Shown here in pieces: positions 9,119-17,141 of a DNA stretch of 64,000 nt. Numbering within the stretch: the stretch's first letter is position 1; the number at the start of each line of letters is the position of its first letter. Position numbers and translations under genes: made by a program. The notes beneath the pieces were generated by a model. It was not told the DNA's origin. It ran no database searches and saw nothing but the letters and a program-made list of their open reading frames with translations. This DNA comes from Phycisphaeraceae bacterium (GTDB lineage: Bacteria; Planctomycetota; Phycisphaerae; Phycisphaerales; UBA1924). The stretch is taken from the NCBI GenBank assembly GCA_019636675.1, contig JAHBXC010000002.1, forward strand, positions 682,001 to 746,000, in the 5' to 3' direction.

Positions 9119-10624
9119 ATGACGACCGCTCAGACCGCATCATCCTCGCCCGCTCAGCCCAGCGCGGGCGACGCGTCCGCGACGACCGTGGCGCAGCAGC
9201 TGCGCAGCAGCCCGAAGATCGCGCAGGCCATCGACGCGATCGTGGGCGAGGTCCGTGAAGCCCAGAAGCGCATCACCGACGTGCGCGGGCCTGTCAGCGA
9301 GCAGCACCGCCTGGACTTCGAGCAGTTCCTCAAGAGCGCCGGCGAAGACCGCGGGCGCGAGTTCATGACGCCCTACATGGGCTCGGGCGCCGGCAACGGC
9401 CCCTTCGTCGAGATGCTCGACGGCTCGGTCAAGATGGACATGCTCGGGGGCATCGGTGTGCACTTCTTCGGGCACAGTGACCCCGACCTGGTCGGGACAG
9501 CGGTCCGCGCCGCCGCCACCAACGACATCGCGATGCAGGGCCACTTCCAGGCCAACGCCGAGCCGTACGAGTTCTCGCGACTGCTCCTCGAGCAGGCGCG
9601 TAAGACGAGCAACCTCGCGCACTGCTTCCTCAGCAATTCGGGCGCGATGGCCAACGAGAACGCGCTGAAGATCTGCTTCCAGAAGAAGGGCGCCGCCCCG
9701 CGCGTCCTCGCGTTCCAGGACTGCTTCCTCGGGCGCACCGTCACGATGGCGCAGATCGGCGACTCGGCCGCCGGGCGCGAGGGCATCCCGCTCTCGACGC
9801 TCATCGACTACATGCCCTTCTACGACCATGTCGCCGCCCGGCGCATGGGCGCCGGCGATGTCTCGGGCCAGACCCGCTACATCGACATGTGCGTCTGGCA
9901 CCTCGAGCAGTACATCAAGCGATACCCCAACCAGCACGCGGTCTTCGAGATGGAGCTGGTGCAGGGCGAGGGCGGGTTCAACACCGCGCCGCGCGAGTTC
10001 TTCAAGGCCCTCATGGAGGTCTGCCGCGCGCACAAGATCCCCGTGTGGGACGACGAGGTGCAGTCCTTCGGGCGCACCACGCAGATGTTCTGCTTCGAGA
10101 CGCTTGAGCTGGGCGAGTACATCGATGTCGTGACCGTCGGCAAGATGAGCCAGCTCTGCGCGACGCTGTTCACGAAGGACATGAACCCCAGGCCCGGCCT
10201 GATCGCCGGCACCTTCCTGGGCTCGACGATGAGCGCCGCGGTGGGCCGGCGCATCATCGAGCGACTGCGCGACGGCGGGCACTACGGGCCCAACGGCAAG
10301 CACGCCAAGCACCACGCGGTCTTCGTCGAGCAGGTCCGCAACCTCGCCGCCAAGCACCCCAACTGGTTCCCGCCCGTCCCCGGCGCCGCGGACATCGTGG
10401 GCGGGCTGGGGGGAATGATGCGTTTCACGCCCTTCGGCGGCGAGAAGAGCATGATCATGAAGACCTGCAAGGCGCTCTACGACGAGGGCGTGATCGTTCT
10501 GTACTGCGGCCACGGCCCCTTCCATGTCCGCATGCTCCCGCCCCTGGGCGTGCTGACCGAGGACATGTGGCCCCGCGCGTTCCGCATCGTCGAGCGCGCG
10601 CTCGAGAAGGTCGCCACCGCCTGA
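9119..10624 (+). CDS. Class III PLP-dependent aminotransferase (AstC- or lysine-6-transaminase-like)
   Basis: A 501-residue fold-type I aminotransferase. It has FLSNSGAMANENALKICF (substrate/PLP phosphate region), FQDCFLGRT, VQGEGGFN, WDDEVQSFGRT (the Asp that contacts the PLP pyridine) and VVTVGKMSQ, whose Lys is the likely Schiff-base residue. The GKMSQLC form resembles L-lysine 6-transaminases more than ArgD/AstC, where a GKGxGGG loop is usual. Genes for an AstA-like acyltransferase and an AstD-like dehydrogenase follow within 25 bases each, so removal of the delta-amino group of (succinyl)ornithine is the context-based prediction. Which substrate is used remains open. Confidence 0.8.
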   Translation: MTTAQTASSSPAQPSAGDASATTVAQQLRSSPKIAQAIDAIVGEVREAQKRITDVRGPVSEQHRLDFEQFLKSAGEDRGREFMTPYMGSGAGNGPFVEMLDGSVKMDMLGGIGVHFFGHSDPDLVGTAVRAAATNDIAMQGHFQANAEPYEFSRLLLEQARKTSNLAHCFLSNSGAMANENALKICFQKKGAAPRVLAFQDCFLGRTVTMAQIGDSAAGREGIPLSTLIDYMPFYDHVAARRMGAGDVSGQTRYIDMCVWHLEQYIKRYPNQHAVFEMELVQGEGGFNTAPREFFKALMEVCRAHKIPVWDDEVQSFGRTTQMFCFETLELGEYIDVVTVGKMSQLCATLFTKDMNPRPGLIAGTFLGSTMSAAVGRRIIERLRDGGHYGPNGKHAKHHAVFVEQVRNLAAKHPNWFPPVPGAADIVGGLGGMMRFTPFGGEKSMIMKTCKALYDEGVIVLYCGHGPFHVRMLPPLGVLTEDMWPRAFRIVERALEKVATA

Positions 10625-10647
10625 TCGGCGCGAAAGGACTCGCTCCC

Positions 10648-11775
10648 ATGTTCGTGATCCGACCCGCCAAAGCCGACGACCTCGACACGCTGCTCAAGCT
10701 GGCGAAGATGGTCTACTTCATCAACCTGCCCCCGGACCGCGACATCATCTCCGAGAAGATCCGGCGCAGCCGTCGCTCGTTCGAGGGCGAAACGCAGTCC
10801 GGGACGAAACGCCCCTCGGGCGGCGTGCAGGCCGGGCTCTCCAACGAGTCGCCCCTGTTCATGTTCGTCCTCGAGGACCCCGAGACCGGCAACGCGCTGG
10901 GAACCTCGCAGGTCGTCGCGCGCATGGGCGGGCCGGGCAACCCCAACCTCGCGATGAAGCTGCGCAAGCGCGAGTTCTTCAGCCGCGACCTGCAGGACGG
11001 CGCGATCCACGTCACAGCCCAGGTCGTCCTCGACGAGAGCGGGCCGACCGAGATCGGCGGGCTCATCCTCCAGCCCAGTTTCCGCGGCCACAAGGCCAAG
11101 CTCGGCAAGCAGCTCGCGATGGTCCGCTTCCACTACATCGGGCTCCACCGCCGGCTTTTCGCCGAACGCGTGCTCGCCGAGATGATGGCGCCCATCACCG
11201 ACGACGGGCGCAACGAGTTCTGGGAGGCGCTGGGCCGACGCTTCATTAACATGAGCTATGCCGAGGCCGACCGTTTCTGCCAGCGCTCGCGCGAGTTCAT
11301 GACCTCGCTCCTGCCGCGCGAAGAGATCTACCTCACGCTGCTCCCGGCCGAGGCGCGCCGTGTCGTGGGCGAGGTGAACGTCGAGACCGTCCCGGCGCGC
11401 AAGATGCTCGAGAGCTTCGGCTTCCGCTACCACGACATGATCGACCCCTTCGACGGCGGCCCGCACCTCGAAGCAAAAACCGACGAGATCGGCGTCGTGA
11501 AGGCCACCTCGCGCAAGCCCCTGCTCGGCGTCGCCGACGACAAGGCGTGCTCGGGAGAAGCCATCGTGAGCGTCGACGGGCGCGACACCACGCACGAAGA
11601 GTTCCGCGCCGTGCTGTGCGGGTTCGTCGAGGACGACACGGGCGTGCGTCTGCCGGCGCGGGCCGTCGAGCTCCTCGGGACGCGCGAGGGCGCCACGCTC
11701 GGATTCACGCTGCTCAAACCCTCCGGGGGTTCGGGCGGCTCCGCCGCACGCACGCCGCACCACGCGTCCGCCTGA
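10648..11775 (+). CDS. astA: Arginine N-succinyltransferase (AstA) family acyltransferase
   Basis: A 375-residue protein matching the AstA/AruG family, which transfers a succinyl group from succinyl-CoA to the alpha-amino group of arginine or ornithine. Recognisable segments are MFVIRPAKADDLDTLLKLA, EIGGLILQPSFRG (GNAT-like acyl-CoA loop), FWEALGRRFINMSYAEAD, EIYLTLLPAEARRVVGEVN and MLESFGFRYHDMIDPFDGGP. The last 40 or so residues (PKPS-type tail after GRDTTHEEF) extend past the conserved core. The ATG at 10648 has AAGGA upstream and lies 23 bases after the aminotransferase stop. The family member could prefer ornithine over arginine; this needs enzymology. Confidence 0.85.
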   Translation: MFVIRPAKADDLDTLLKLAKMVYFINLPPDRDIISEKIRRSRRSFEGETQSGTKRPSGGVQAGLSNESPLFMFVLEDPETGNALGTSQVVARMGGPGNPNLAMKLRKREFFSRDLQDGAIHVTAQVVLDESGPTEIGGLILQPSFRGHKAKLGKQLAMVRFHYIGLHRRLFAERVLAEMMAPITDDGRNEFWEALGRRFINMSYAEADRFCQRSREFMTSLLPREEIYLTLLPAEARRVVGEVNVETVPARKMLESFGFRYHDMIDPFDGGPHLEAKTDEIGVVKATSRKPLLGVADDKACSGEAIVSVDGRDTTHEEFRAVLCGFVEDDTGVRLPARAVELLGTREGATLGFTLLKPSGGSGGSAARTPHHASA

Positions 11776-11798
11776 GACTCCGAGACGAATCGAGCGCC

Positions 11799-13364
11799 AT
11801 GACCATCACCGGCCTGTCCACCCACCCATCGCTCCGCAACCCACCCAGCGACATCCTGGGCGGGCGCATCACCGCGCTCACGGGCGACGCGCTGCGATCG
11901 ACGAACCCCTCGCGCCCGGGCGAGACGATCTGGCTCGGCACGCCCCGGCTCGAGCACGTCGACCACGCCGTGCACGAGGCGAAGCGCGCGCTGAAATCGT
12001 GGAGCGCCACAACGCGCGAGGACCGCTTCGCGATCCTGCGCCGCTTCGCGCGCATCGCCGACTCGCGCAAGGCCGAGCTCGCCGCCCTCATCCGCGACGA
12101 GACCGGCAAGCCCCAGTGGGACGCCGAGGGCGAGGCCGGCGTCATCGGCGCCAAGGTCGACATCACCCTCGACTCCACCGAGCACGGCGCCCTCCGACGC
12201 GCCACCGACTTCGCCGTGCGCCTCACCGATACACGCACAGGCGCCTGCCGCTTCCGCCCCCACGGCGTGATGGCGGTCATCGGCCCCTTCAACTTCCCGG
12301 CGCACCTGCCCAACGGGCACATCGTCCCGGCCCTCGCGATGGGCAACACCGTCGTCTTCAAGCCGAGCGATAAAACACCCGCCACCGGCCAGATGCTCGG
12401 CGAGATGCTCCTCGAGGCCGAGTTCCCCGAGGGCGTCATCAACGTCGTCCAGGGCGGCGCCGACATCGCCTCCAAGCTCGTCTCGCACGACAACATCGAC
12501 GGCGTGCTCTTCACCGGCAGCTGGCAGGTCGGGCGCAGGATTCTCGAAGCGAACCTCGACAGGCCCCATCGCATCGTCGCGCTCGAGATGGGCGGCAACA
12601 ACCCCGCGATCGTCATGCCCGACTGCGACCTCAAGCAGGCGGTCGTCGAGTGCGTGCGCAGCGCCTTCGTCAGCACCGGCCAGCGATGCACCTGCACGCG
12701 TCGCATCATCGTCCACAAGGCCATCGCCGACCGCTTCATCGCCGCGTTCTGCAAGGCCGCCAGCAGTCTCATCGTCGGCGATCCGCGCGGCGTGGGGCTC
12801 GACGGCTCTCGCCAGCAGGTCTTCATGGGCCCGCTCATCAGCGCGCAGTCGCGCGACGCGATGGGGGACTTCTTCCAGAAGATCGTCCGCGCCGGCGGGC
12901 GCGCCCTCGTCCAGCCCACGATGATGGACGACCCCTCCGGCGGGCACTACGTCACCCCCGGCGTCGTCCTTGTGGACCGCTTCACGCTCTCTGAGGACCC
13001 CGAGCGCGACCCCGGCTGCGACGTCGAGGTCTTCGGCCCACTCGTGCGCATCCTCATCACCGGCACGACCGAGGACGCGATCGAGCAGGCCAACACAACC
13101 CGCTACGGCCTCGCCGCCGCCATTTTCACCAGGGACGAAGAGACCGTCGACCAGTTCCTGCGCGAGGCCAAGGCCGGCTGCGTGAATATCAACACCGGCA
13201 CCGCCGGCGCCAGCAGCAAACTCCCCTTCGGCGGGCTGGGCCTTTCGGGGAACCACCGGCCCGCGGGGGCGTTCAGTCTCGATTACTGCGCCTACCCGGT
13301 CGCCTGCATGATCGAGCGGGGCGACGCGGCCACCGTCCACCCGGGGATGAAGTTCGACGACTGA
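11799..13364 (+). CDS. astD: Succinylglutamate-semialdehyde dehydrogenase (AstD)-like
   Basis: A 521-residue aldehyde dehydrogenase. FNFPAHLPNGHIVPALAMGN, the NAD loop FTGSWQVGR, general base Glu in LEMGGNNPA and catalytic Cys in GQRCTCTRR are all present. The sequence around GNTVVFKPSDKTPATG is typical of AstD, which oxidises N-succinylglutamate semialdehyde to succinylglutamate. It is the third gene of the operon, 23 bases after astA. The genes for succinylarginine dihydrolase (AstB) and succinylglutamate desuccinylase (AstE) are not in the window, so the cluster as seen would fit ornithine entry into the pathway. Confidence 0.87.
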   Translation: MTITGLSTHPSLRNPPSDILGGRITALTGDALRSTNPSRPGETIWLGTPRLEHVDHAVHEAKRALKSWSATTREDRFAILRRFARIADSRKAELAALIRDETGKPQWDAEGEAGVIGAKVDITLDSTEHGALRRATDFAVRLTDTRTGACRFRPHGVMAVIGPFNFPAHLPNGHIVPALAMGNTVVFKPSDKTPATGQMLGEMLLEAEFPEGVINVVQGGADIASKLVSHDNIDGVLFTGSWQVGRRILEANLDRPHRIVALEMGGNNPAIVMPDCDLKQAVVECVRSAFVSTGQRCTCTRRIIVHKAIADRFIAAFCKAASSLIVGDPRGVGLDGSRQQVFMGPLISAQSRDAMGDFFQKIVRAGGRALVQPTMMDDPSGGHYVTPGVVLVDRFTLSEDPERDPGCDVEVFGPLVRILITGTTEDAIEQANTTRYGLAAAIFTRDEETVDQFLREAKAGCVNINTGTAGASSKLPFGGLGLSGNHRPAGAFSLDYCAYPVACMIERGDAATVHPGMKFDD

Positions 13365-13443
13365 CCGGGCCGGGGTCCGAGAACAACGCCCGGATTCTGG
13401 ACAAGGAACTCTTGACGAGCGGGCTCGTCTGAACGACACTGTC

Positions 13444-13971
13444 ATGGTGAAGTGGCTCCCCGCCAGTCTGCTGATCGCCATCGTCCTCGCGGCGTTGCCC
13501 GGGCCGGTGGCCAGCCGCTGCGCCTCGATGACCGCCCGGGTGATGGGGTGCGCCGAGACGGCGCCGGCCCTCGCGATGGACGCCCCCGGGTGCTGTTCCG
13601 CCAAGCCATCCAAGCCCGTCCCCGCGCCCGCCGCGCCCCTGGTGTCCTCGTGCTGCGCACCGGCCGAGCCCGCCGCGATCGCCTCGTGCGCCGATGAGCA
13701 GGCCCCGTCCTGCGCCGGCGATGACGCCCATCAGGGCGCCTGCTCGCTCTGCATGGTGCTCTGCGGCACGCTCTGCGACGAGTCCGCGTCGTGGGCGCTG
13801 CTCGGCCTCGCGTCCGACGGGCTCGCGCACGCGGCCCCTTCGGTGCTGCTCGCCGAGTGTGAGTGGCTGCCGCGACCGACCTCTCAAGCCCCACCGCCGG
13901 CTCTCGCGGGTGAGTGGCTGACGTTTGATCGACCACGACGACAGGCCCGCCTGTGTCTGTGGACGGTGTAG
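13444..13971 (+). CDS. Cysteine-rich exported protein, unknown
   Basis: A 175-residue protein with an N-terminal hydrophobic segment (LPASLLIAIVLAALPGPVAS) that looks like a signal peptide or anchor. It has 14 cysteines, including CC pairs at GCCSAKP and SCCAPAE and a cluster ACSLCMVLCGTLC that resembles a half-buried membrane segment. I do not know the family. The cysteine content and the adjacent metallothionein-like gene suggest metal handling, possibly copper or zinc, but no defined motif proves it. A TTGACG (13412-13417) with 17 bases to GACACT (13435-13440) may be its promoter and would place the transcript start within a few bases of the ATG. Confidence 0.6.
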   Translation: MVKWLPASLLIAIVLAALPGPVASRCASMTARVMGCAETAPALAMDAPGCCSAKPSKPVPAPAAPLVSSCCAPAEPAAIASCADEQAPSCAGDDAHQGACSLCMVLCGTLCDESASWALLGLASDGLAHAAPSVLLAECEWLPRPTSQAPPPALAGEWLTFDRPRRQARLCLWTV

Positions 13972-14065
13972 TCGGAAAGCCCGCCCGGCGTGCGCTGCGC
14001 GCCGGATGACGCCGTTCCGTCAACCTCAACCATGTTGGTTTCGAGTTTCACCGTTTCACACACAG

Positions 14066-14087
14066 CGGTCGCGCGATGTCGCGACCG
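14066..14087. promoter_or_regulatory. Perfect 8-bp inverted repeat upstream of Cys-rich gene
   Basis: CGGTCGCG and CGCGACCG are separated by six bases and sit three bases before the GGAG ribosome binding site of the gene at 14104. It could be a protein operator or an RNA hairpin controlling access to the ribosome binding site. Confidence 0.45.
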
Positions 14088-14103
14088 GATGGAGATACCT
14101 GTC

Positions 14104-14418
14104 ATGTCTATCAAGCTCGCTTCGATCGGTCTCCTCGCCGCCATGGCCCTCATGGCCGGCGCCGCCACCCTCACCGCCGGCTCGTCCGCCAAGGCGTCCT
14201 CGGGCGCCTGCAACGCGTGCTGCACCGACAAGGGCTGCTCGTGCGACGACTGCGACTGCGGCAACTGCGACGACGCCTGCTGCTGCGCCGCGAAGTCCTG
14301 CTGCGAGACCGGCTGCGACGACGCCTCCAAGGCCGCGACGCAGGCCCCGGCGGTCCCCGCTTCCGCGCCTCAGGACATGTCCTGCGGCGGCGGCGGGTGC
14401 TGCGGCGGGTCCAAGTGA
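14104..14418 (+). CDS. Small exported metallothionein-like Cys-rich protein
   Basis: A 104-residue protein: signal peptide with LASIGLLAAMALMAGAATL, then a compact cysteine-rich core running from GACNACC through CSCDDCDCGNC and DACCCAAKSCC to ETGC, then a Pro/Ala-rich linker and a terminal CGGGGCCGG. There are 17 cysteines in about 80 mature residues, mostly CC, CxC and CxxC pairs interspersed with Asp. That spacing can bind several soft-metal ions, as in metallothioneins, but no known subfamily is recognised. The start at 14104 has GGAGA nine bases upstream. A strong terminator closes the gene. An exported metallothionein-like protein would act in periplasm or cell surface. Confidence 0.65.
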   Translation: MSIKLASIGLLAAMALMAGAATLTAGSSAKASSGACNACCTDKGCSCDDCDCGNCDDACCCAAKSCCETGCDDASKAATQAPAVPASAPQDMSCGGGGCCGGSK

Positions 14419-14466
14419 CGCGCTAATGTCTCAGTGATCTCCCGTGCACTGGACGCGCACGGTACG

Positions 14467-14499
14467 CGGCCGGGCTGCGCAAGCGGCCCGGCCGTTTTT
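14467..14499 (+). terminator. Rho-independent terminator
   Basis: CGGCCGGGC pairs perfectly with GCCCGGCCG across a 10-base loop and is followed by TTTTT. It ends transcription of the small Cys-rich gene. Confidence 0.85.
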
Positions 14500-14530
14500 C
14501 GTCTGCTGGGCGTGGCGGGCGCCGCCGCGG

Positions 14531-14536
14531 TACCAT
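14531..14536 (+). promoter_or_regulatory. TACCAT -10 box, leaderless type
   Basis: TACCAT ends eight bases before ATG 14545, just after the preceding terminator; no Shine-Dalgarno is seen. Confidence 0.45.
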
Positions 14537-14544
14537 CGCCCGCC

Positions 14545-15525
14545 ATGCCCGAATTCCGCACGAACCTGCCCAACGCGCGTGTCACGCCCCGCTTCGCAGG
14601 GGTCCCGACGTTCTGCCGCTTCCCGCTGCTCGACGCCGTCGAGCCGCAGAGCAGGCCGGTGGACTGGGCCCTCTACGGCGCCCCCTTCGACTCGGGCGTC
14701 ACCTTCCGTCCCGGCGCCCGCTTCGGCCCCCGCGCCATCCGCGACGCGTCGCAGTACGCCAAGCCCTACCACATCGAGCACGATGTGAACCTCGCGGAGG
14801 TATTCAGTCTCGCCGACGCCGGCGATTCGCCCGTCCAGCCCTTCGACTGCGAGACCAACGCCGAGGTCATCGCGTCCTTCGCGCGCGCCATCGGCGACCC
14901 GAAACAGACGAAACTCTTCGCGATCGGGGGCGACCACTCCATCGCGCTGCCCAACATCCGCGCCACCTGGGAGCGCCGCGGCAAGCCGAAGGGCGGGCTC
15001 GCGCTCATCCACTTCGATTCGCATGTCGACACCGTCGATCAAACCCTCGGCGAGCGCTACAGCCACGCGTCCCCCTTCATCCGCGCGATCGAGGAGGGCG
15101 TTCTTGATCCGAAGCGCATGCTGACCGTTGGCGTGAAGGGGCCGCTCAACACCAAGGACGACCTGCGGTACGCTCAGGAGAAGGGCGTCACGCTCGTCAC
15201 CTACGAGCGCTGGCGGCGCGAGGGCGACGCCCCGATCCGCGAGTTCATGAAGCGGCTGGGCGACGACGAGGCGTACCTGAGTTTCGACATCGATGTCGTC
15301 GACCCCGCCTTCGCCCCGGGCACCGGCACGCCCAGCATGGGCGGCTTCACCTCGGGCGAGATCCTCGCGCTGCTGCGCGGGCTCGTGGGCGTGAACCTCG
15401 TCGGCGCGGACATCGTCGAGGTGCTGCCCGACCGCGATGTCTCGCAGATCACGGCGCTGCTCGCGTCGCAGATCATCACCGAGGTGCTGTCGCTCGACGC
15501 GGTGAGGGCGTCGAAAGGGAAGTGA
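14545..15525 (+). CDS. speB: Agmatinase-type ureohydrolase
   Basis: A 326-residue arginase-family enzyme that hydrolyses a guanidino compound to urea using a di-manganese site. The metal-ligand motifs are present in order: GGDHSIALP, FDSHVDT and SFDIDVVDPAFAPGTGTP. YGAPFDSGVTFRPGARFGPR near the N terminus is typical of agmatinases and related guanidinobutyrase or guanidinopropionase enzymes rather than true arginases. Exact substrate cannot be assigned from sequence. It has its own promoter-like box and terminator-insulated start, but proximity to the AST-like genes places it in an arginine-degradation neighbourhood. Confidence 0.88.
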   Translation: MPEFRTNLPNARVTPRFAGVPTFCRFPLLDAVEPQSRPVDWALYGAPFDSGVTFRPGARFGPRAIRDASQYAKPYHIEHDVNLAEVFSLADAGDSPVQPFDCETNAEVIASFARAIGDPKQTKLFAIGGDHSIALPNIRATWERRGKPKGGLALIHFDSHVDTVDQTLGERYSHASPFIRAIEEGVLDPKRMLTVGVKGPLNTKDDLRYAQEKGVTLVTYERWRREGDAPIREFMKRLGDDEAYLSFDIDVVDPAFAPGTGTPSMGGFTSGEILALLRGLVGVNLVGADIVEVLPDRDVSQITALLASQIITEVLSLDAVRASKGK

Positions 15526-15531
15526 CGAGGG

Positions 15532-16326
15532 TTAGTCCAGCGCAGCAACCGCCTGCTCGTATCTTGTGAAGAACGACTCGAGATACCTCGGGTTCTTCTC
15601 GCGCTGGGGCGCGATGTCCGGGGGCAGTTCGATGGTCCGATCGGCGATGCGCTGTTTGGTCTCGGGAGAGAGCGACGAGAGGATCGCGCGGGTGTCGTCT
15701 TCAGTAAGCGTGGGGTACCATTCGGGGTCGGGTTGCGGCATCGTGGCAACGATCCACTGCAGAATCTCGGGCTGTTCACGAAGGTGGCGTCTTGCCTCGA
15801 GCAGTTCGTCATGTCGTTGGGTGAGAGCAAGCCGCTCAAGGCGGACGCGCCACGCCGAGACCGTGAACCACGGGTCGGGAGGATTCTCAAGGGCCGCGCG
15901 CAGCGCCCGCGGCTCGCGCGGGAGACTCGCGACCCAGTGGGTGAGGCACATCTGGTACTCTTCGCCCACGGTAGGGTTGTATTGAGGAACCAGGAGCCCG
16001 TGCCGACCCTCCAGCACGAGACGGGGCAACCCCACGCGAGGATCCTCGACCAGCCATTTGGCTTCAAGGAGCAGGTCGGGGTGACACTGATAACTGGCCG
16101 CATCAATGCCGAGACTCACCGTCTCGGCGTCATCACTGCGCAGCATGTTGAGGATCTCTGCGGGCGTCGAGGATCGTGCGGCGTCGATCCGCTCCCACAT
16201 AGCGGGATTCACGGTCTTGAGACGGGACACTTCGAAGTCAGTCCAAGGGATCCCGATCGGGAGGGGACCCCCGGGCTGCGCAAGAAGCAGAGCGCCGAGC
16301 AGGATGATCGAAGGGCATGGGGTCAT
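15532..16326 (-). CDS. Tandem secreted paralogue 1 (unknown family)
   Basis: The last gene of a five-gene minus-strand operon, 264 residues with an N-terminal signal peptide (CPSIILLGALLLAQPGG). The body contains the block shared by the set: MLRSDDAETVSLGIDAASYQ followed by CHPDLLLEAKWL, a Trp-rich middle (DPWFTVSAWRVRLERLAL), LQWIVATMPQ, and the C-terminal ILSSLSPETKQRIADRTIEL with YLESFFTRYEQA. It is probably all-helical. I know no function. Its ATG overlaps the upstream stop by four bases (ATGA), indicating translational coupling. Confidence 0.75.
   Translation of the reverse strand: MTPCPSIILLGALLLAQPGGPLPIGIPWTDFEVSRLKTVNPAMWERIDAARSSTPAEILNMLRSDDAETVSLGIDAASYQCHPDLLLEAKWLVEDPRVGLPRLVLEGRHGLLVPQYNPTVGEEYQMCLTHWVASLPREPRALRAALENPPDPWFTVSAWRVRLERLALTQRHDELLEARRHLREQPEILQWIVATMPQPDPEWYPTLTEDDTRAILSSLSPETKQRIADRTIELPPDIAPQREKNPRYLESFFTRYEQAVAALD
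15610..15663. repeat. 54-bp identical segment, copy 1
   Basis: Identical over 54 bases to 17243-17296, inside the 3' parts of paralogue genes 1 and 3. The intervening gene 2 is more diverged here. Confidence 0.9.
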
Positions 16327-17141
16327 GGCCGGATGTCAGGACGAGCGGGAGCGGCGGTCAGTTCGTCGTAGCGATCGAACAACGATTCCAAGAAGCGCCG
16401 CGCCCCGCTCTCGCGTCGGAGTTGGTAGTCCTTCGGCAGTTCGATGGTGCGGTCGGCGATGCGCTGCTTGGTCTCGGGTGAGAGCGAGTCGAGGACGGCC
16501 TTGATCTCGGCTTCGGTGAACGCGGGGCGGGTCTTGGGATTGCTCTGCGGAAGTGTGACGAGAATCCATTGAAGACTCTCTGGCTTTCGCTGCAACTCGC
16601 GCTTGGCTTGTGCAAGCTCCTCGGCCCGTTGTCCGCTCGAGAGGGCATCGAGTCGGAGTCGCCAGGGCCCCACTTCCGCCCAAGGGTCGGGCTTCGCAGC
16701 GAGGGCGGCACGCAGCGGCTCATCATCCTGCGGAAGGCTGTGAAACCAGAAGAGGAGTTCGCCTGCATACTCCTGCCCGATCCGGAACGGAGGAAGGTCA
16801 GGAAACACCTTCCCAGTGCCCGGGTCGATCACGAGGCGAGGGAGGGCCTCGCGAGTGTCTCCGACGAGCCACGACGCTTCGACGAGCAGATCGGGGCGAC
16901 ACCGATAACTCGCGGCGTCGATGCCGAGGCTGACGACCTTGGAGTCGTCATGCCGGAGCATGGCGCGTATGTCATCGACCGAGGCGGCCCGCGCCCGGAA
17001 GACCGGCTCGGCCTGGGCCGGATCGATGCGTTCGAGCGCGTCCAGCGAAAACCTGACGAAGGGGGTCCCGAGCGCAGTGAGAGGCGCATCCGCGATCGGA
17101 GCGGTGATGATGAAGGACAGGATGACCAGCGGCGAGATCAT
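16323..17141 (-). CDS. Tandem secreted paralogue 2 (unknown family)
   Basis: A 272-residue exported protein (signal peptide SPLVILSFIITAPIADA). It has the family blocks: IRAMLRHDDSKVVSLGIDAA, CRPDLLVEASWLVGD, DPWAEVGPWRLRLDALS, LQWILVTLPQ and LDSLSPETKQRIADRTIELP, ending with FLESLFDRYDELTA. It is more diverged from paralogues 1 and 3 than they are from each other. Start and stop each overlap neighbours by four bases, so it is read in the same operon. Function unknown. Confidence 0.75.
   Translation of the reverse strand: MISPLVILSFIITAPIADAPLTALGTPFVRFSLDALERIDPAQAEPVFRARAASVDDIRAMLRHDDSKVVSLGIDAASYRCRPDLLVEASWLVGDTREALPRLVIDPGTGKVFPDLPPFRIGQEYAGELLFWFHSLPQDDEPLRAALAAKPDPWAEVGPWRLRLDALSSGQRAEELAQAKRELQRKPESLQWILVTLPQSNPKTRPAFTEAEIKAVLDSLSPETKQRIADRTIELPKDYQLRRESGARRFLESLFDRYDELTAAPARPDIRP

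Noticed and set aside
13412-13440. Firm promoter call TTGACG-17-GACACT before the 13444 gene
   Set aside because: The -10 matches only half of the consensus and would place the transcript start inside or at the start codon; mentioned but not listed as a feature.
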